Below, piece after piece: positions 34,592 through 43,599 of a DNA stretch of 64,000 nucleotides. How positions within the stretch are numbered: the stretch's first letter is position 1; each line of letters opens with the position of its first letter. The translations under genes and the position numbers were made by a program. A model generated the notes under the pieces. That model worked only from the letters and a program-made list of their open reading frames with translations, was not told the origin of the DNA and did not search any database. The DNA comes from an uncultured bacterium (GTDB taxonomy: Bacteria > Patescibacteriota > Saccharimonadia > Saccharimonadales > Saccharimonadaceae), in contig CACWJA010000002.1 in NCBI GenBank assembly GCA_902761145.1, positions 215,369-279,368 of the forward strand, written 5' to 3'.

Positions 34592-36535
34592 ATGAGAATA
34601 TTAAAAACTATTATTATAGGTATGGGGTTACTTCTGAGTTTTGCCCCAGCCGATGTAATTTTTGCCGACGTAAATGATTTTTACTTTAAATCTGCTACTT
34701 TTGACTATTACTTAAGCAGGACAGAGGATGGAAGCTCTGAGATGCAAGTGGTTGAGGAGCTTGCGGCCGTATTTCCAGATAGTGATCAAAATCATGGAAT
34801 TGAACGCTGTTTACCAACTAGCTATAATGGCGGAGCAATTCTAGACGACAGTAATTTTAACGTTACCAGAAACGGCGAGATTGAGAATTATACAGCCTAT
34901 AATAATGGTGGTCGGGTGTGCCTGAGGATTGGCAACAGTGACTCTTTCGTACATGGTGAACAAAATTATAATATATCTTATAAAAATATTAACGTTATTA
35001 CCGATTCGAATGATTCTACTTATCAAAAATTGTATTGGAACACAAATGGTACTGGGTGGAGCCAAAAGTTCGATAGCGTTACAGCTAGCGTACACCTACA
35101 GGACGAAGTAAAAGATTATTTTATTGATGGTACAAGCTGTTATGTGGGTACATATGGGACTGCCGGAGAGGAAGCCACCTCCCGCTGCAACATTTCAAAG
35201 GCGGACGATAATACGGTAATATTTGAGGCTAACGATCTACTAGCTGGAGAGACTTTGACTTTTGTTATGCAATTCCAGCCAGATAGCTTTGTAATCAATG
35301 CTAATTCTACTGACTTAGACTCGCGAGGCAATCGGAGTCCACAAGATGACCAATCTACACAGTCAAAACATTCATCAGAAAGCAAACAGATCATTCCTCC
35401 GGTTGTTGACATATGTCTTACAGCAACCGTGGTGTCAATAGCATCTATATTTATCGGTGTGTATATTTATTATTATGTAAAGTATCGGCAAAAAATACCA
35501 AGACTAACTGAAAAAACTTGCCCTGTTCAGTATACTCCGCCCAAAAATCTAACAGCAGAAGAAACAGCTTTGATAGATAGCGGTTTGAATGCTTATAGTA
35601 ATACTGCTACTGTTATCGAAATGGTATTGCAGCACAAAATAGCGCTGGAAAAAGTTGCATGGAGAAAAAAACGGTTCTTAAGTAGCCGCGATGATACTTT
35701 TATTAACTGGAAGATTCATATAAAAGATGTTGAGAGTATGACCCCGTATCAATGCGCTGTCTTAATGGTACTAAATAAAAACCAGTTACCAAAAAACGGT
35801 GATACTATATCTCTCGACCTTGATATTAATAATAGCGATTACAAATTGCGCAAGGGCATAATGGAAGGTGCCGTAGATGACGAAATAGATACACTAAAAA
35901 GAAAGAAAATGCTTACAAAAGATGCAAAAACGGAAAATGCATCCGTGGGATTACAAGCATTTCGCACTCTAGGATTACTATTGTTTACGTTAGCGCTCTT
36001 CTTGTGCTTCACAATATGTACTAATATGGGGGGTATTTGGAGGTTGTTGCTTTTGGCGCTAGGGTTTTTGGTACTATATCTTCATAAACATATATCAGAA
36101 TATAAAAGCGTAGCGAAATATTATACCGATGCTGGTATAAATGCCAAGTTGTATTTAATTGGACTAAAAAAATACATGAGCTTAGCTGAGAAAGAACGCA
36201 TAGAACTACTGCAGAGTGTAGATGGTGCAGATGTTTCTAGTGATGGGATAGTAAAACTTTACGAAAAGTTATTGCCATATGCGATAATATTTAGATTGGA
36301 GAAATCCTGGATAGAAGAGCTAAAAAAATATTATGAGGCCTCAAATATGCTAGGTCCAGACTGGGCATTTGATGGCACTATGATCGATGCTTCTGATCTT
36401 GATAATTTTTCGTTGGCCTTAGGCATGTATACCGGTAGTGGAAGTGGAGATAGCGGATACGATGGTGGCGACTTTGGCGGTGGTGGTGATTTCTCCGGCG
36501 GGGGCGGTGGCGGAGGTGGCGGCGGAGGCTGGTAA
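34592..36535 (+). CDS. DUF2207 membrane protein with Gly-rich tail (copy 2)
   Basis: A 647-residue paralogue of the preceding gene with the same order: signal peptide, DUF2207 domain (SRTEDGSSEMQVVEELAAVFP, SDQNHGIERCLP, LYWNTNGTGWSQKF), a helix near 275-295, a cytoplasmic region, paired helices near 450-490, then LLQSVDGADVSSDGIVKLYEKLLP (nearly identical to copy 1) and a Gly-rich tail ending in Trp. It has its own promoter rather than being co-transcribed. The Gly-rich ends are almost identical at the DNA level, suggesting gene conversion. A GCGGAGG/CCTCCGC hairpin spans the stop. Confidence 0.85.
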   Translation: MRILKTIIIGMGLLLSFAPADVIFADVNDFYFKSATFDYYLSRTEDGSSEMQVVEELAAVFPDSDQNHGIERCLPTSYNGGAILDDSNFNVTRNGEIENYTAYNNGGRVCLRIGNSDSFVHGEQNYNISYKNINVITDSNDSTYQKLYWNTNGTGWSQKFDSVTASVHLQDEVKDYFIDGTSCYVGTYGTAGEEATSRCNISKADDNTVIFEANDLLAGETLTFVMQFQPDSFVINANSTDLDSRGNRSPQDDQSTQSKHSSESKQIIPPVVDICLTATVVSIASIFIGVYIYYYVKYRQKIPRLTEKTCPVQYTPPKNLTAEETALIDSGLNAYSNTATVIEMVLQHKIALEKVAWRKKRFLSSRDDTFINWKIHIKDVESMTPYQCAVLMVLNKNQLPKNGDTISLDLDINNSDYKLRKGIMEGAVDDEIDTLKRKKMLTKDAKTENASVGLQAFRTLGLLLFTLALFLCFTICTNMGGIWRLLLLALGFLVLYLHKHISEYKSVAKYYTDAGINAKLYLIGLKKYMSLAEKERIELLQSVDGADVSSDGIVKLYEKLLPYAIIFRLEKSWIEELKKYYEASNMLGPDWAFDGTMIDASDLDNFSLALGMYTGSGSGDSGYDGGDFGGGGDFSGGGGGGGGGGGW

Positions 36536-36554
36536 CCTCCGCACTGTTCCTAGT

Positions 36555-37199
36555 CTAGCTATTCTTTTTAGCTTTATTGGATAGTGCTTTTTCGATATCC
36601 ACGGCATCACGAGAGATGTTTTTGCGACGCTGACGTAAGAAAAACCAGACAAATACAAATATAGAACAGCCAAATACAAATAGTCCGTATTTAACTGGAT
36701 CTGGCCAATTGGTTGCAAAAAGGATAAAAGCATTAGCTATGCCAAGACAGATGGTATACAGATATCTACGCGCAAGAACTATCTTCTTAGCGAGAGGAAA
36801 GTTTTTCTTAGTGAGGGAATTTGGAGTGCAGTTATCTGGATGGCCGAGAAATTTGCCGTATACGACAAGCTCTATGGCTGGGCAAATTATCACATAGTAG
36901 ACAATAATTGCAATACCAGCTACTAAATTAACCTGGAGAGTAAGGAATAGCACTTGGGCTGCCGCTAATAGCACATCGGACACCATATCAAATTGAGCGG
37001 CATACTTGCGGTATTTGGGAGTTTTATTCTTAGGAAAAGGCCATTTACGTGCACATGTGCCATCAAATGTATCAGTGAATTCGGCCGCGAGAAAGATAAT
37101 AAATGCATTTTCTGCTGGGCTACCGACAAACGCCAGCACTAGTAAGATTATACTTAAAATAAATCTTGTTGACGTTAAAATATCTGCTAAGTATCTCAT
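36555..37199 (-). CDS. CDP-alcohol phosphatidyltransferase (PgsA-like) with altered motif
   Basis: It transfers a phosphatidyl group from CDP-diacylglycerol to an alcohol such as glycerol-3-phosphate. The motif D-x2-D-G-x2-A-R is intact (DTFDGTCAR), but the second half reads AAQFDMVSD: the Gly before D-x3-D is Ala, and about 16 residues separate it from AR instead of 8. Several membrane helices fill the 214 residues. The altered spacing may affect substrate or activity. It overlaps the upstream glycosyltransferase by 4 bp, so the two form a membrane lipid/glycolipid operon. Confidence 0.8.
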   Translation of the reverse strand: MRYLADILTSTRFILSIILLVLAFVGSPAENAFIIFLAAEFTDTFDGTCARKWPFPKNKTPKYRKYAAQFDMVSDVLLAAAQVLFLTLQVNLVAGIAIIVYYVIICPAIELVVYGKFLGHPDNCTPNSLTKKNFPLAKKIVLARRYLYTICLGIANAFILFATNWPDPVKYGLFVFGCSIFVFVWFFLRQRRKNISRDAVDIEKALSNKAKKNS

Positions 37200-38428
37200 T
37201 TTTTCATTATATCATTAAATATTTTTTCTAGTTGTTTTATGCGTTTAGACATTAGTACTTCGGACCGTTTTTGCAACATCACTTCAGACATTTTATGGAT
37301 TATGTCTGGGTGATCTACAATCCTGCATAGAGCTTGAGCCATTGCTAATGAAGTTTCGTTCTCGGATATAACGAAGCTACCCTCTGGTATGATTTCTTGC
37401 ATATCTGGATCACAGAAAAAGACTGGAGTAGCAAATGCTTCGGCTTCTATGAGCGTCATGCCGAAAGTGTCATAATCGTAAGAAACCAGAACGTCTAAAT
37501 GCGCTCTATCGATTGCCTTCTTTAAGACTCCGAAATCTACATTACCGTGAAAGTAGGTATTTAGGTGATGTCTTTTTGCGTATCTTTTTGCTTTTTTCAA
37601 ATCGTTGCCATCACCATATATGTCAAGGCGATATTTATGAGCAATACGCGTAAGCGCGCGCAAAAATGGAAGTATGCGTTTTTCTCCAGAAACGCGCGAG
37701 TGCCAAATAATGCGAAGTTCGTCATTTGGACGTAATGTCTTTATAATAGGAGCCGATGGAAATAATGTGTCCGCAAATCCATTTGCAAAGACTTTTATTT
37801 CTTTTTTTACACCGTAATGAATTAGCTTTTTACGAAAATGTTCGGATGGAGTAAGAACAAGATCAGCATAATTGGCGTGGTTCACCATCATGGTCCACAT
37901 TTTGGCTTTAGCTAAAGTGTCTGCCAGGTAATTATCGCGCCGTATCGTAGTGATATGCGGTAGGTACCAGGAATGAAACGTATTTAGTAGTGTAGCCACT
38001 GTAGTACGAAATCCAAACGGAATAATTCCAGCGAGACCCATGTCTTCGCGCCCGTGCATGACTTGGATAGATGGAATGCCAAGCTTTTTCGCGAGGCGAA
38101 GCCCTGCTATGCTACAACCGCTTTCATAATGCACGTAAAAAATGTCAAAATCTTTTATCTCGGGATGATTATCTAGCAGCCATTTTTCTATGATACTAGG
38201 GCGCCGAGATACCGGTGTAATACCACGAAAAAAAATACGACAAGACGGGACGGGGAAAATATTGTTCTTACAAAACTCTTGAATTTGATCTGGTGTTTTC
38301 GGATAACTAGTGCTGAAAATGTATACAATATGGCCATCTTTTTCTAAGGCAGCCTTTTGCGCCTTAATAGAACTAACAATACCTCCAGTAAGATCTAGAT
38401 AACAATCTGAAAAAATAGCGATTTTCAT
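37196..38428 (-). CDS. GT4-family glycosyltransferase
   Basis: ATG 38428 is preferred (MKIAIFSDCYLDLTGGIVSSI); a frame extension of six codons upstream runs into the promoter. The 410 residues show the GT-B fold: N-terminal domain with the Gly-rich loop TGG, IIWHSRVSGEKRILPFLRAL at the start of the nucleotide-binding domain, and the E-x7-E-type YDTFGMTLIEAEAFATPV near the end. Placement with a CDP-alcohol transferase suggests glycosylation of a lipid, as for mannosyl- or glucosyl-diacylglycerol synthases. Donor unknown. Confidence 0.85.
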   Translation of the reverse strand: MKIAIFSDCYLDLTGGIVSSIKAQKAALEKDGHIVYIFSTSYPKTPDQIQEFCKNNIFPVPSCRIFFRGITPVSRRPSIIEKWLLDNHPEIKDFDIFYVHYESGCSIAGLRLAKKLGIPSIQVMHGREDMGLAGIIPFGFRTTVATLLNTFHSWYLPHITTIRRDNYLADTLAKAKMWTMMVNHANYADLVLTPSEHFRKKLIHYGVKKEIKVFANGFADTLFPSAPIIKTLRPNDELRIIWHSRVSGEKRILPFLRALTRIAHKYRLDIYGDGNDLKKAKRYAKRHHLNTYFHGNVDFGVLKKAIDRAHLDVLVSYDYDTFGMTLIEAEAFATPVFFCDPDMQEIIPEGSFVISENETSLAMAQALCRIVDHPDIIHKMSEVMLQKRSEVLMSKRIKQLEKIFNDIMKK

Positions 38429-38429
38429 A

Positions 38430-38445
38430 TGGTATAATAATAGCA
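38430..38445. promoter_or_regulatory. Overlapping divergent -10 boxes (glycosyltransferase / metK)
   Basis: On the plus strand TGGTATAAT (38430-38438); on the minus strand TGCTATTAT (38445-38437). The two boxes overlap by 2 bp in a 37-bp intergenic gap. The minus box lies 8 nt from its ATG. Confidence 0.6.
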
Positions 38446-38465
38446 TAAGTAAGTGGAGATATAAT

Positions 38466-39428
38466 ATGTTTTACAAAACTGCGGAGAGCGTTTCTCCGAA
38501 ACACCCAGACAAGCTTTGCGACCAAATCAGTGATGCTATATTGGATGCATACCTGGCTGAAGACCCAAATGCACGCGTAGCGGCTGAGGCTTGTGGCGGG
38601 CACGGAGTAGTATTTGTAACTGGCGAGATTACGTCTACTGCTGACGTTGATATTCCGGCCATAGTAAAGCGCATCGCTGGAGACAATGTGGAAGTGCATA
38701 CTAAAATAGTCAAACAATCACCAGAGATAGCTCAAGGTGTAGATACCGGCGGGGCTGGCGATCAGGGTATAATGATAGGGTATGCTTGCGACGAAACCCC
38801 AGAAATGCTGCCGCGGGAAGTGGTACTAGCGCGCAGGCTTAATCAATACATTTATGATAAGTTTCCTTATGACGGAAAGACACAGATCACAATTGCGCCT
38901 GATGGCACTATAGATTCAATCGTTGCGAGTTTCCAGAACGCACCGAAAGATAAGCTGGAAGGGCTAGTTAAAGAATTTGTAAGTAAGGAGAATTTGGAAG
39001 GCAAACTAGAGTTACATATCAATCCTGCAGGCGACTGGCAACAAGGTGGATTTGACGCCGACACTGGCCTAACTGGCAGGAAGCTTATAGTAGATAACTA
39101 TGGTCCTCGCGTAGCTATAGGTGGCGGATGCTATTCTGGCAAAGACCCATCCAAGGTAGATAGGTCAGCAGCATATATGGCACGCAAAATTGCGGTGGAT
39201 TATTTAAGAAAGCGCGATGCACATGACGTGTTGGTACGGCTTGCTTACGCTATCGGATATGCCGAACCACTAGAAAAGACTGTAATTATCGACGGAAAGG
39301 CAGAGGAAATTACCGGATACGATCTTACACCTAATGGTATTATTAAATTTTTGGACTTGAAACGCCCTATATATGAAGCTACAGCACGCTGGGGGCACTA
39401 TGGCGAGGGATTTGACTGGGACAAATAG
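38466..39428 (+). CDS. metK: Compact S-adenosylmethionine synthase
   Basis: It makes SAM from ATP and methionine. ESVSPKHPDKLCDQISDA, the GAGDQG loop, GGGCYSGKDPSKVDRSAAY and the final RWGHYGEGFDWDK are all present, so the active site looks intact. At 320 residues it is 60-70 residues shorter than the usual enzyme; shortening is in loops of the first domain (between GVVFVTGEI and QGVDTGGAGDQG) and in the middle domain. GTGGAG precedes ATG 38466. It is transcribed alone and divergently from the glycosyltransferase. Confidence 0.93.
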   Translation: MFYKTAESVSPKHPDKLCDQISDAILDAYLAEDPNARVAAEACGGHGVVFVTGEITSTADVDIPAIVKRIAGDNVEVHTKIVKQSPEIAQGVDTGGAGDQGIMIGYACDETPEMLPREVVLARRLNQYIYDKFPYDGKTQITIAPDGTIDSIVASFQNAPKDKLEGLVKEFVSKENLEGKLELHINPAGDWQQGGFDADTGLTGRKLIVDNYGPRVAIGGGCYSGKDPSKVDRSAAYMARKIAVDYLRKRDAHDVLVRLAYAIGYAEPLEKTVIIDGKAEEITGYDLTPNGIIKFLDLKRPIYEATARWGHYGEGFDWDK

Positions 39429-39554
39429 TTCAACACTGCCGCACAATTAAAGTCTTGCAGATAAGCATTATCGTGATATAATTGACTAAAGTCAGTATTA
39501 TATTGTATGTACTGCTAAAAAATAAAATCAGGCCTCAGTGCCGAAAGGAAAAAA

Positions 39555-39851
39555 ATGCAAGATCCATTAGATAGATATCTATCGGAGTTGATAGCCACAA
39601 AGGGCATCAGTGATACTCCGGAGGCGCGTGAAGCCTTGGCAAACGAAGTAAATAATGCCTTAGACCAGGCACTGATTGAGGCTTTACCCTTGACTCAATT
39701 AGACAAGCTAGAAAATGCCACTAAGGATGGCGGTGAGTTGCCAGATGGTTTTATAGAACAATTACTGAACGAAGCGGGTATAGACCCTAATGTTATCATT
39801 GGTAAGGCTTTGCAGGAATTTCGCAAAAATTATGCAATAGGGAGGGAATGA
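39555..39851 (+). CDS. Small helical hypothetical protein (DUF5663-like)
   Basis: The 98 residues are acidic and all-helical by composition (DPLDRYLSELIATKGI, LDQALIEALPLTQLDKLE, FIEQLLNEAGIDPNVIIGKALQEFR). This resembles the small DUF5663-type domain seen in Patescibacteria; the call is tentative. GAAAGGA precedes ATG 39555 and a TGATATAAT box lies near 39475, giving a leader of about 75 nt. It overlaps the next gene, so the two are coupled. Confidence 0.55.
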   Translation: MQDPLDRYLSELIATKGISDTPEAREALANEVNNALDQALIEALPLTQLDKLENATKDGGELPDGFIEQLLNEAGIDPNVIIGKALQEFRKNYAIGRE

Positions 39852-41185
39852 TGGAAAAAATTGATTTTGTACCAACCACGCAAGAAGAAACATCCGACAC
39901 TGGTAAGGATGAAACAATGGCAAACGCAGGCGGCTCGACGACCTTTCAAGATTTGGCTAATCAGGTAGAGTTTGCAGGTGGGACTAGTTCCGAGGCAGAT
40001 GAGGCGTCAGAAGATTGGTTCAGGCTCGCCCCAGAAGAGGCTGAGCGCATGACAGCAGATTATTCGCAGGAGAGCGAAGCTGGATCGTCGCAGGGACATG
40101 GTCAAGAAGCGGTAGACGTTACTGAGACAGAAGAGGAAGGAGATGGGGGAGGAGAGAAGCCAAATGGAGGGTTTATTGATATAAATAGATTTGCTACGAG
40201 TAGAGGCGAAGATATTGAGGATGAAAAGAAGAAAACCACTGAGAGAGAAAAGACTCACGCAGAGAAACGCCTCGAATCAGTACAGCAAAAACTTGCAGAA
40301 ATAGAGGCTCAGATAGCAGAGGTCAATGAGGACAATGCTAGACTCGAAGAGAAAATTTCGGAATGCGAAACTGCGCTTGATAATAATGCCGAGACTCATA
40401 GTCAGCTTACTGAGAAAGTAGATCAGCTGCGCGACAGAGTCAATAAGACAAAACGTAGTATATTAAGCGGCTTTGCTGATGGTTTAAAAATAGTGAAGAA
40501 TCTAGCGCTTGGCAAGCACCAGGAAGTACGAGACATAATAAATGGCATTACAAACAACGTCAACGAAAACGAGCAGGCGATGAAATCGAAAGCACAAGCG
40601 GAGCAGCAGTTGAGAGTAAATGAAGCGGAGAAGAAGACACTTAGCAATGAGCGTGCCGATGCGATAGATATACAAAACTCCAATAATAAGAAGCTGGCCA
40701 ATTTGAAAAAGTGGCGTGCTGACTTACAAAAGCAAGAGTCATTACTTCAAGATAAGGTAGCAGAAGATAATAGCAAGCGAGCCTGGGAAGACGCCCGGGA
40801 GGCCATAAAGGCCGAAATGGGAACAGACGACATGAAGGCGTTTCGAAAAAAACTAATTCAAAAAAGAGAGGAATTAGAAGAAAGTTATTTGGCGGATATG
40901 GACGAGTTGGACGGTATTCGAAAACCTTCTAGGATTCAAAGGATGATGCGCACTGAGCAAGAGTTAAGAGAAGAAGCCGAGCGAGCCGACAGGATTGAGG
41001 CAAGGCTAACAGCAGAACATGACCGAGAAGTAGCTGAAATTGAGGAGAAACTAGCAAAGGTGGAAGAGTATTTCCCGACTTGGGGAGAGCGAGTTGCTAG
41101 GTCTCGTGAAAATCCTTCCACAAAACGTGGTCTAGCGGCAATTAAGCGTAAGGTCTTGTTGCGCATGTATAACGTCGCTGCTTAG
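39848..41185 (+). CDS. Cytoplasmic coiled-coil protein
   Basis: I do not recognise a family. Two consecutive ATGs (39848, 39851) follow GGGAGGGAATG. The first 115 or so residues are acidic and low-complexity (Glu, Ser, Gly); residues about 125-400 are a long heptad-rich coiled coil (EKRLESVQQKLAEIEAQI, LTEKVDQLRDRVNK, EIEEKLAKVEEYF), and the last 40 are basic. There is no signal peptide or membrane helix in the 445 residues. It could be a cytoskeletal or scaffolding protein; the paired helical protein upstream may be its partner. Confidence 0.65.
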   Translation: MMEKIDFVPTTQEETSDTGKDETMANAGGSTTFQDLANQVEFAGGTSSEADEASEDWFRLAPEEAERMTADYSQESEAGSSQGHGQEAVDVTETEEEGDGGGEKPNGGFIDINRFATSRGEDIEDEKKKTTEREKTHAEKRLESVQQKLAEIEAQIAEVNEDNARLEEKISECETALDNNAETHSQLTEKVDQLRDRVNKTKRSILSGFADGLKIVKNLALGKHQEVRDIINGITNNVNENEQAMKSKAQAEQQLRVNEAEKKTLSNERADAIDIQNSNNKKLANLKKWRADLQKQESLLQDKVAEDNSKRAWEDAREAIKAEMGTDDMKAFRKKLIQKREELEESYLADMDELDGIRKPSRIQRMMRTEQELREEAERADRIEARLTAEHDREVAEIEEKLAKVEEYFPTWGERVARSRENPSTKRGLAAIKRKVLLRMYNVAA

Positions 41186-41194
41186 ATTGTCAGG

Positions 41195-41229
41195 AACACT
41201 CGGTATTACAAATACTGAGTGTTTTTTTG
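41195..41229 (+). terminator. Terminator after coiled-coil gene
   Basis: AACACTCGGTATT and AATACTGAGTGTT pair with one mismatch across a 2-4-nt loop, followed by seven T. Confidence 0.9.
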
Positions 41230-41341
41230 TGTCAAAAAATCCCGAGGCAGAGAGTGTTATTAGACATATTCGTTGTTTACTTTTAAGGTTTGTTTAAGAT
41301 TCCTCATATATCATGTTTATAAAATAAGAAGAAAGGAAGTA

Positions 41342-42823
41342 ATGTTTATATTAAAAAATGCACTAATTTCTATCGCTAGAAACAAAGGACGAAATATCCT
41401 GATTGGAATAATAATTTTAGTGATTGCATGCGCTAGTACAATTGCGCTAGCAATCAATAATACAGCATCCGACCTGATCGACTCCTATCAAAGCACGTAT
41501 GATAAAGAATTAACAATTACTTTCAATCGCGAAAATATGATAAAAGATTTTGATTTCTCAAACCGTGAAAAGATGGAAGACATGAAGAATAAATTTGACA
41601 ATGTATCTTCTTACACTATCTCTGACGTAGAGAAATTCGGCAATAGTGATTATATAGAGAGTTATTATTACACCTATAATGTTTCGCTGAATGGTAACAA
41701 TATAGACAAGGCAGAGAGTGAAGTATCGAATAATTCTTTTAATATGCCGGGGCCGCCAGGTAGCGATAAGGGCATGAGGTCTAGTAAGACATCTTATGAT
41801 TTTACTCTAAATGGCTATAGTTCTCTTGACGCGATGAGTGAGTTTATTGAGGGTACCTACAAGATGGTAGAAATTACGGATGGCGCATGGGATAAAGCTT
41901 TTGATGGTAACTATATCTTTATCAACGAAGAGCTTGCTTCTTATAATAATATTAAAATAAACGATACTGTAAAATTTGAAGACGAGAGTGGCAACATTTA
42001 TAAATTTACAGTTATTGGCATATACAAGGAAAACGAGTCTAATAGTTCTGGCCCATCAGGTTTATTTGCTAACTCCGCTAATACTATCATTACAAACGCT
42101 GATGCTTTGATTGCGATTACAAAAGCTCATAGCAGCGTAAACGGCTTTGTCGATCCTACGTTTATCATTAATGATTATGCAGACAAGGATAAAATCCAGG
42201 CTGAATTTTACGACAAAGGCTTAGACGAGAGTTATGCAGTGGAGACCAATGAGGAAGTTGCAACGGCGGGACTTTCGTCCATCAAAAATGTACAATCCTT
42301 TGCTACAACATTCCTCATCATAACTTTAGTCATCGGGGGTGTTGTGTTATTCGTTATTAACGCGATAAATATACGCGAGAGGAAATATGAAATTGGCGTA
42401 CTTCGTACTATTGGAATAAGTAAGTCGAAACTCACCATACAATTCGTTTCCGAACTCCTAATAGTAGGCTTCGTAGCGCTACTTGCTGGAGCCGGCATTG
42501 GTGCAGCCATGTCTAAGGATGTCAGCAATTCATTGCTCGCCAGCGAAATAAATAGCACCAAGGAATCATCCGAGCAGATTAAAGGTAATTTTGGTGGACC
42601 TGGTGGATTCGGGCCGATGGAAGGTAACAGCCCGGCAAAGGATTTTGCTGAGAAAGGCAGACCTAAAGTAGAAGCTTATGAATCAATTGATGCAGTAGTT
42701 AATATCGGTGTATTGCTTGAATTACTTGGCATTGGTTTAACATTAATTCTTATTAGTAGCCTTGCGTCAATGATAAGTATTCAAAGGTTCACGCCACTAG
42801 CAATTCTAAAAGAGAGATCATAA
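41342..42823 (+). CDS. FtsX/MacB-type ABC transporter permease
   Basis: ATG 41342 is chosen because AAAGGAAG lies directly upstream; the frame extends 23 codons further but without a ribosome site. The 493 residues have an N-terminal helix (about 16-40), a large exported domain rich in Ser/Gly/Asn (about 41-325), and three C-terminal helices with the FtsX signature (NAINIRERKYEIGVLRTIGISK). A Gly/Pro-rich loop (GGPGGFGPMEG) lies between the second and third of these. With the ATPase just downstream it should form a mechanotransmission-type exporter or lipoprotein/peptide transporter. Confidence 0.88.
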   Translation: MFILKNALISIARNKGRNILIGIIILVIACASTIALAINNTASDLIDSYQSTYDKELTITFNRENMIKDFDFSNREKMEDMKNKFDNVSSYTISDVEKFGNSDYIESYYYTYNVSLNGNNIDKAESEVSNNSFNMPGPPGSDKGMRSSKTSYDFTLNGYSSLDAMSEFIEGTYKMVEITDGAWDKAFDGNYIFINEELASYNNIKINDTVKFEDESGNIYKFTVIGIYKENESNSSGPSGLFANSANTIITNADALIAITKAHSSVNGFVDPTFIINDYADKDKIQAEFYDKGLDESYAVETNEEVATAGLSSIKNVQSFATTFLIITLVIGGVVLFVINAINIRERKYEIGVLRTIGISKSKLTIQFVSELLIVGFVALLAGAGIGAAMSKDVSNSLLASEINSTKESSEQIKGNFGGPGGFGPMEGNSPAKDFAEKGRPKVEAYESIDAVVNIGVLLELLGIGLTLILISSLASMISIQRFTPLAILKERS

Positions 42824-42833
42824 AGGAGATACT

Positions 42834-43505
42834 ATGAAAAAGAATAACAAAATACTACTTTCAATTAAAAACGCCAGTTATCAATATAACGATGCAGAAG
42901 AAGGTGAATACGCGTTAAAAAACGTTAGTTTCGACTTTGAGAAAGGTAAAATATATGCAATCCGTGGCAGAAGCGGTACCGGCAAAACAACACTCTTATC
43001 ATTGATCAGTGGGCTGGAACGATGCACCGAAGGAGACATTATCTTTGACGGTAAAAATTTGAAAGATGTTAATCTTGACTATTATCGCAGTCATGATATT
43101 GGGATTGTTTTTCAAAGCTATAACCTGCTACCATTTATGACGGCAAGTGAGAATATTATCCTATCTATGGATGCCAGCGGTCTAAAAGTTCCCAATAAAA
43201 GAACAACGACCCTGGAGCTCATGAAGAGCGTAGGACTCAAAGAGTCCTACGCGAATCGTAAAGTATTGAGATTGTCGGGTGGTGAACAACAAAGGGTGGC
43301 AATAGCGAGAAGTCTTTCGTACGACCCAAAGATGATAGTAGCAGATGAACCAACTGGAAATCTAGATAAACAGACCGAAGAAGAGATCCTTGACATCTTT
43401 AAAAATTTAGCCCACAAAGAGGGGAAGTGCGTCATCATAGTGACGCACTCCGCAAATGTATGCGATCAAGCCGATATAGTTTACAACCTCAAGAAAGTAG
43501 CATAG
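42834..43505 (+). CDS. ABC transporter ATP-binding protein (LolD/MacB type)
   Basis: Walker A GRSGTGKTT, Q-loop in IVFQSYNLLPFMTASEN, signature LSGGEQQRVAIARSL, Walker B MIVADEPTGNLD and the H-loop IVTHS are all intact in 223 residues. The LLPFMTASEN and DEPTGNLD segments are typical of the LolD/MacB/FtsE group that pairs with FtsX-type permeases. AAAGGAG precedes ATG 42834, 10 bp after the permease stop. Confidence 0.95.
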   Translation: MKKNNKILLSIKNASYQYNDAEEGEYALKNVSFDFEKGKIYAIRGRSGTGKTTLLSLISGLERCTEGDIIFDGKNLKDVNLDYYRSHDIGIVFQSYNLLPFMTASENIILSMDASGLKVPNKRTTTLELMKSVGLKESYANRKVLRLSGGEQQRVAIARSLSYDPKMIVADEPTGNLDKQTEEEILDIFKNLAHKEGKCVIIVTHSANVCDQADIVYNLKKVA

Positions 43506-43575
43506 TAGTTTACAGGAGAGACATCTAGACAACTATACAAATGTTATTTTCTAATTGTTTATGCGGCGAAAGCAC

Positions 43576-43599
43576 AAAAAGCACCCATTACTGGGTGCT
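43576..43599 (-). terminator. Terminator of orphan gene
   Basis: AGCACCCA / TGGGTGCT stem whose loop holds the stop codon; on the minus strand it is followed by TTTTT. Confidence 0.85.

Noticed and set aside
38429-38465. SAM riboswitch before metK
   Set aside because: Only 37 bp separate metK from the divergent gene, too little for any known SAM riboswitch.
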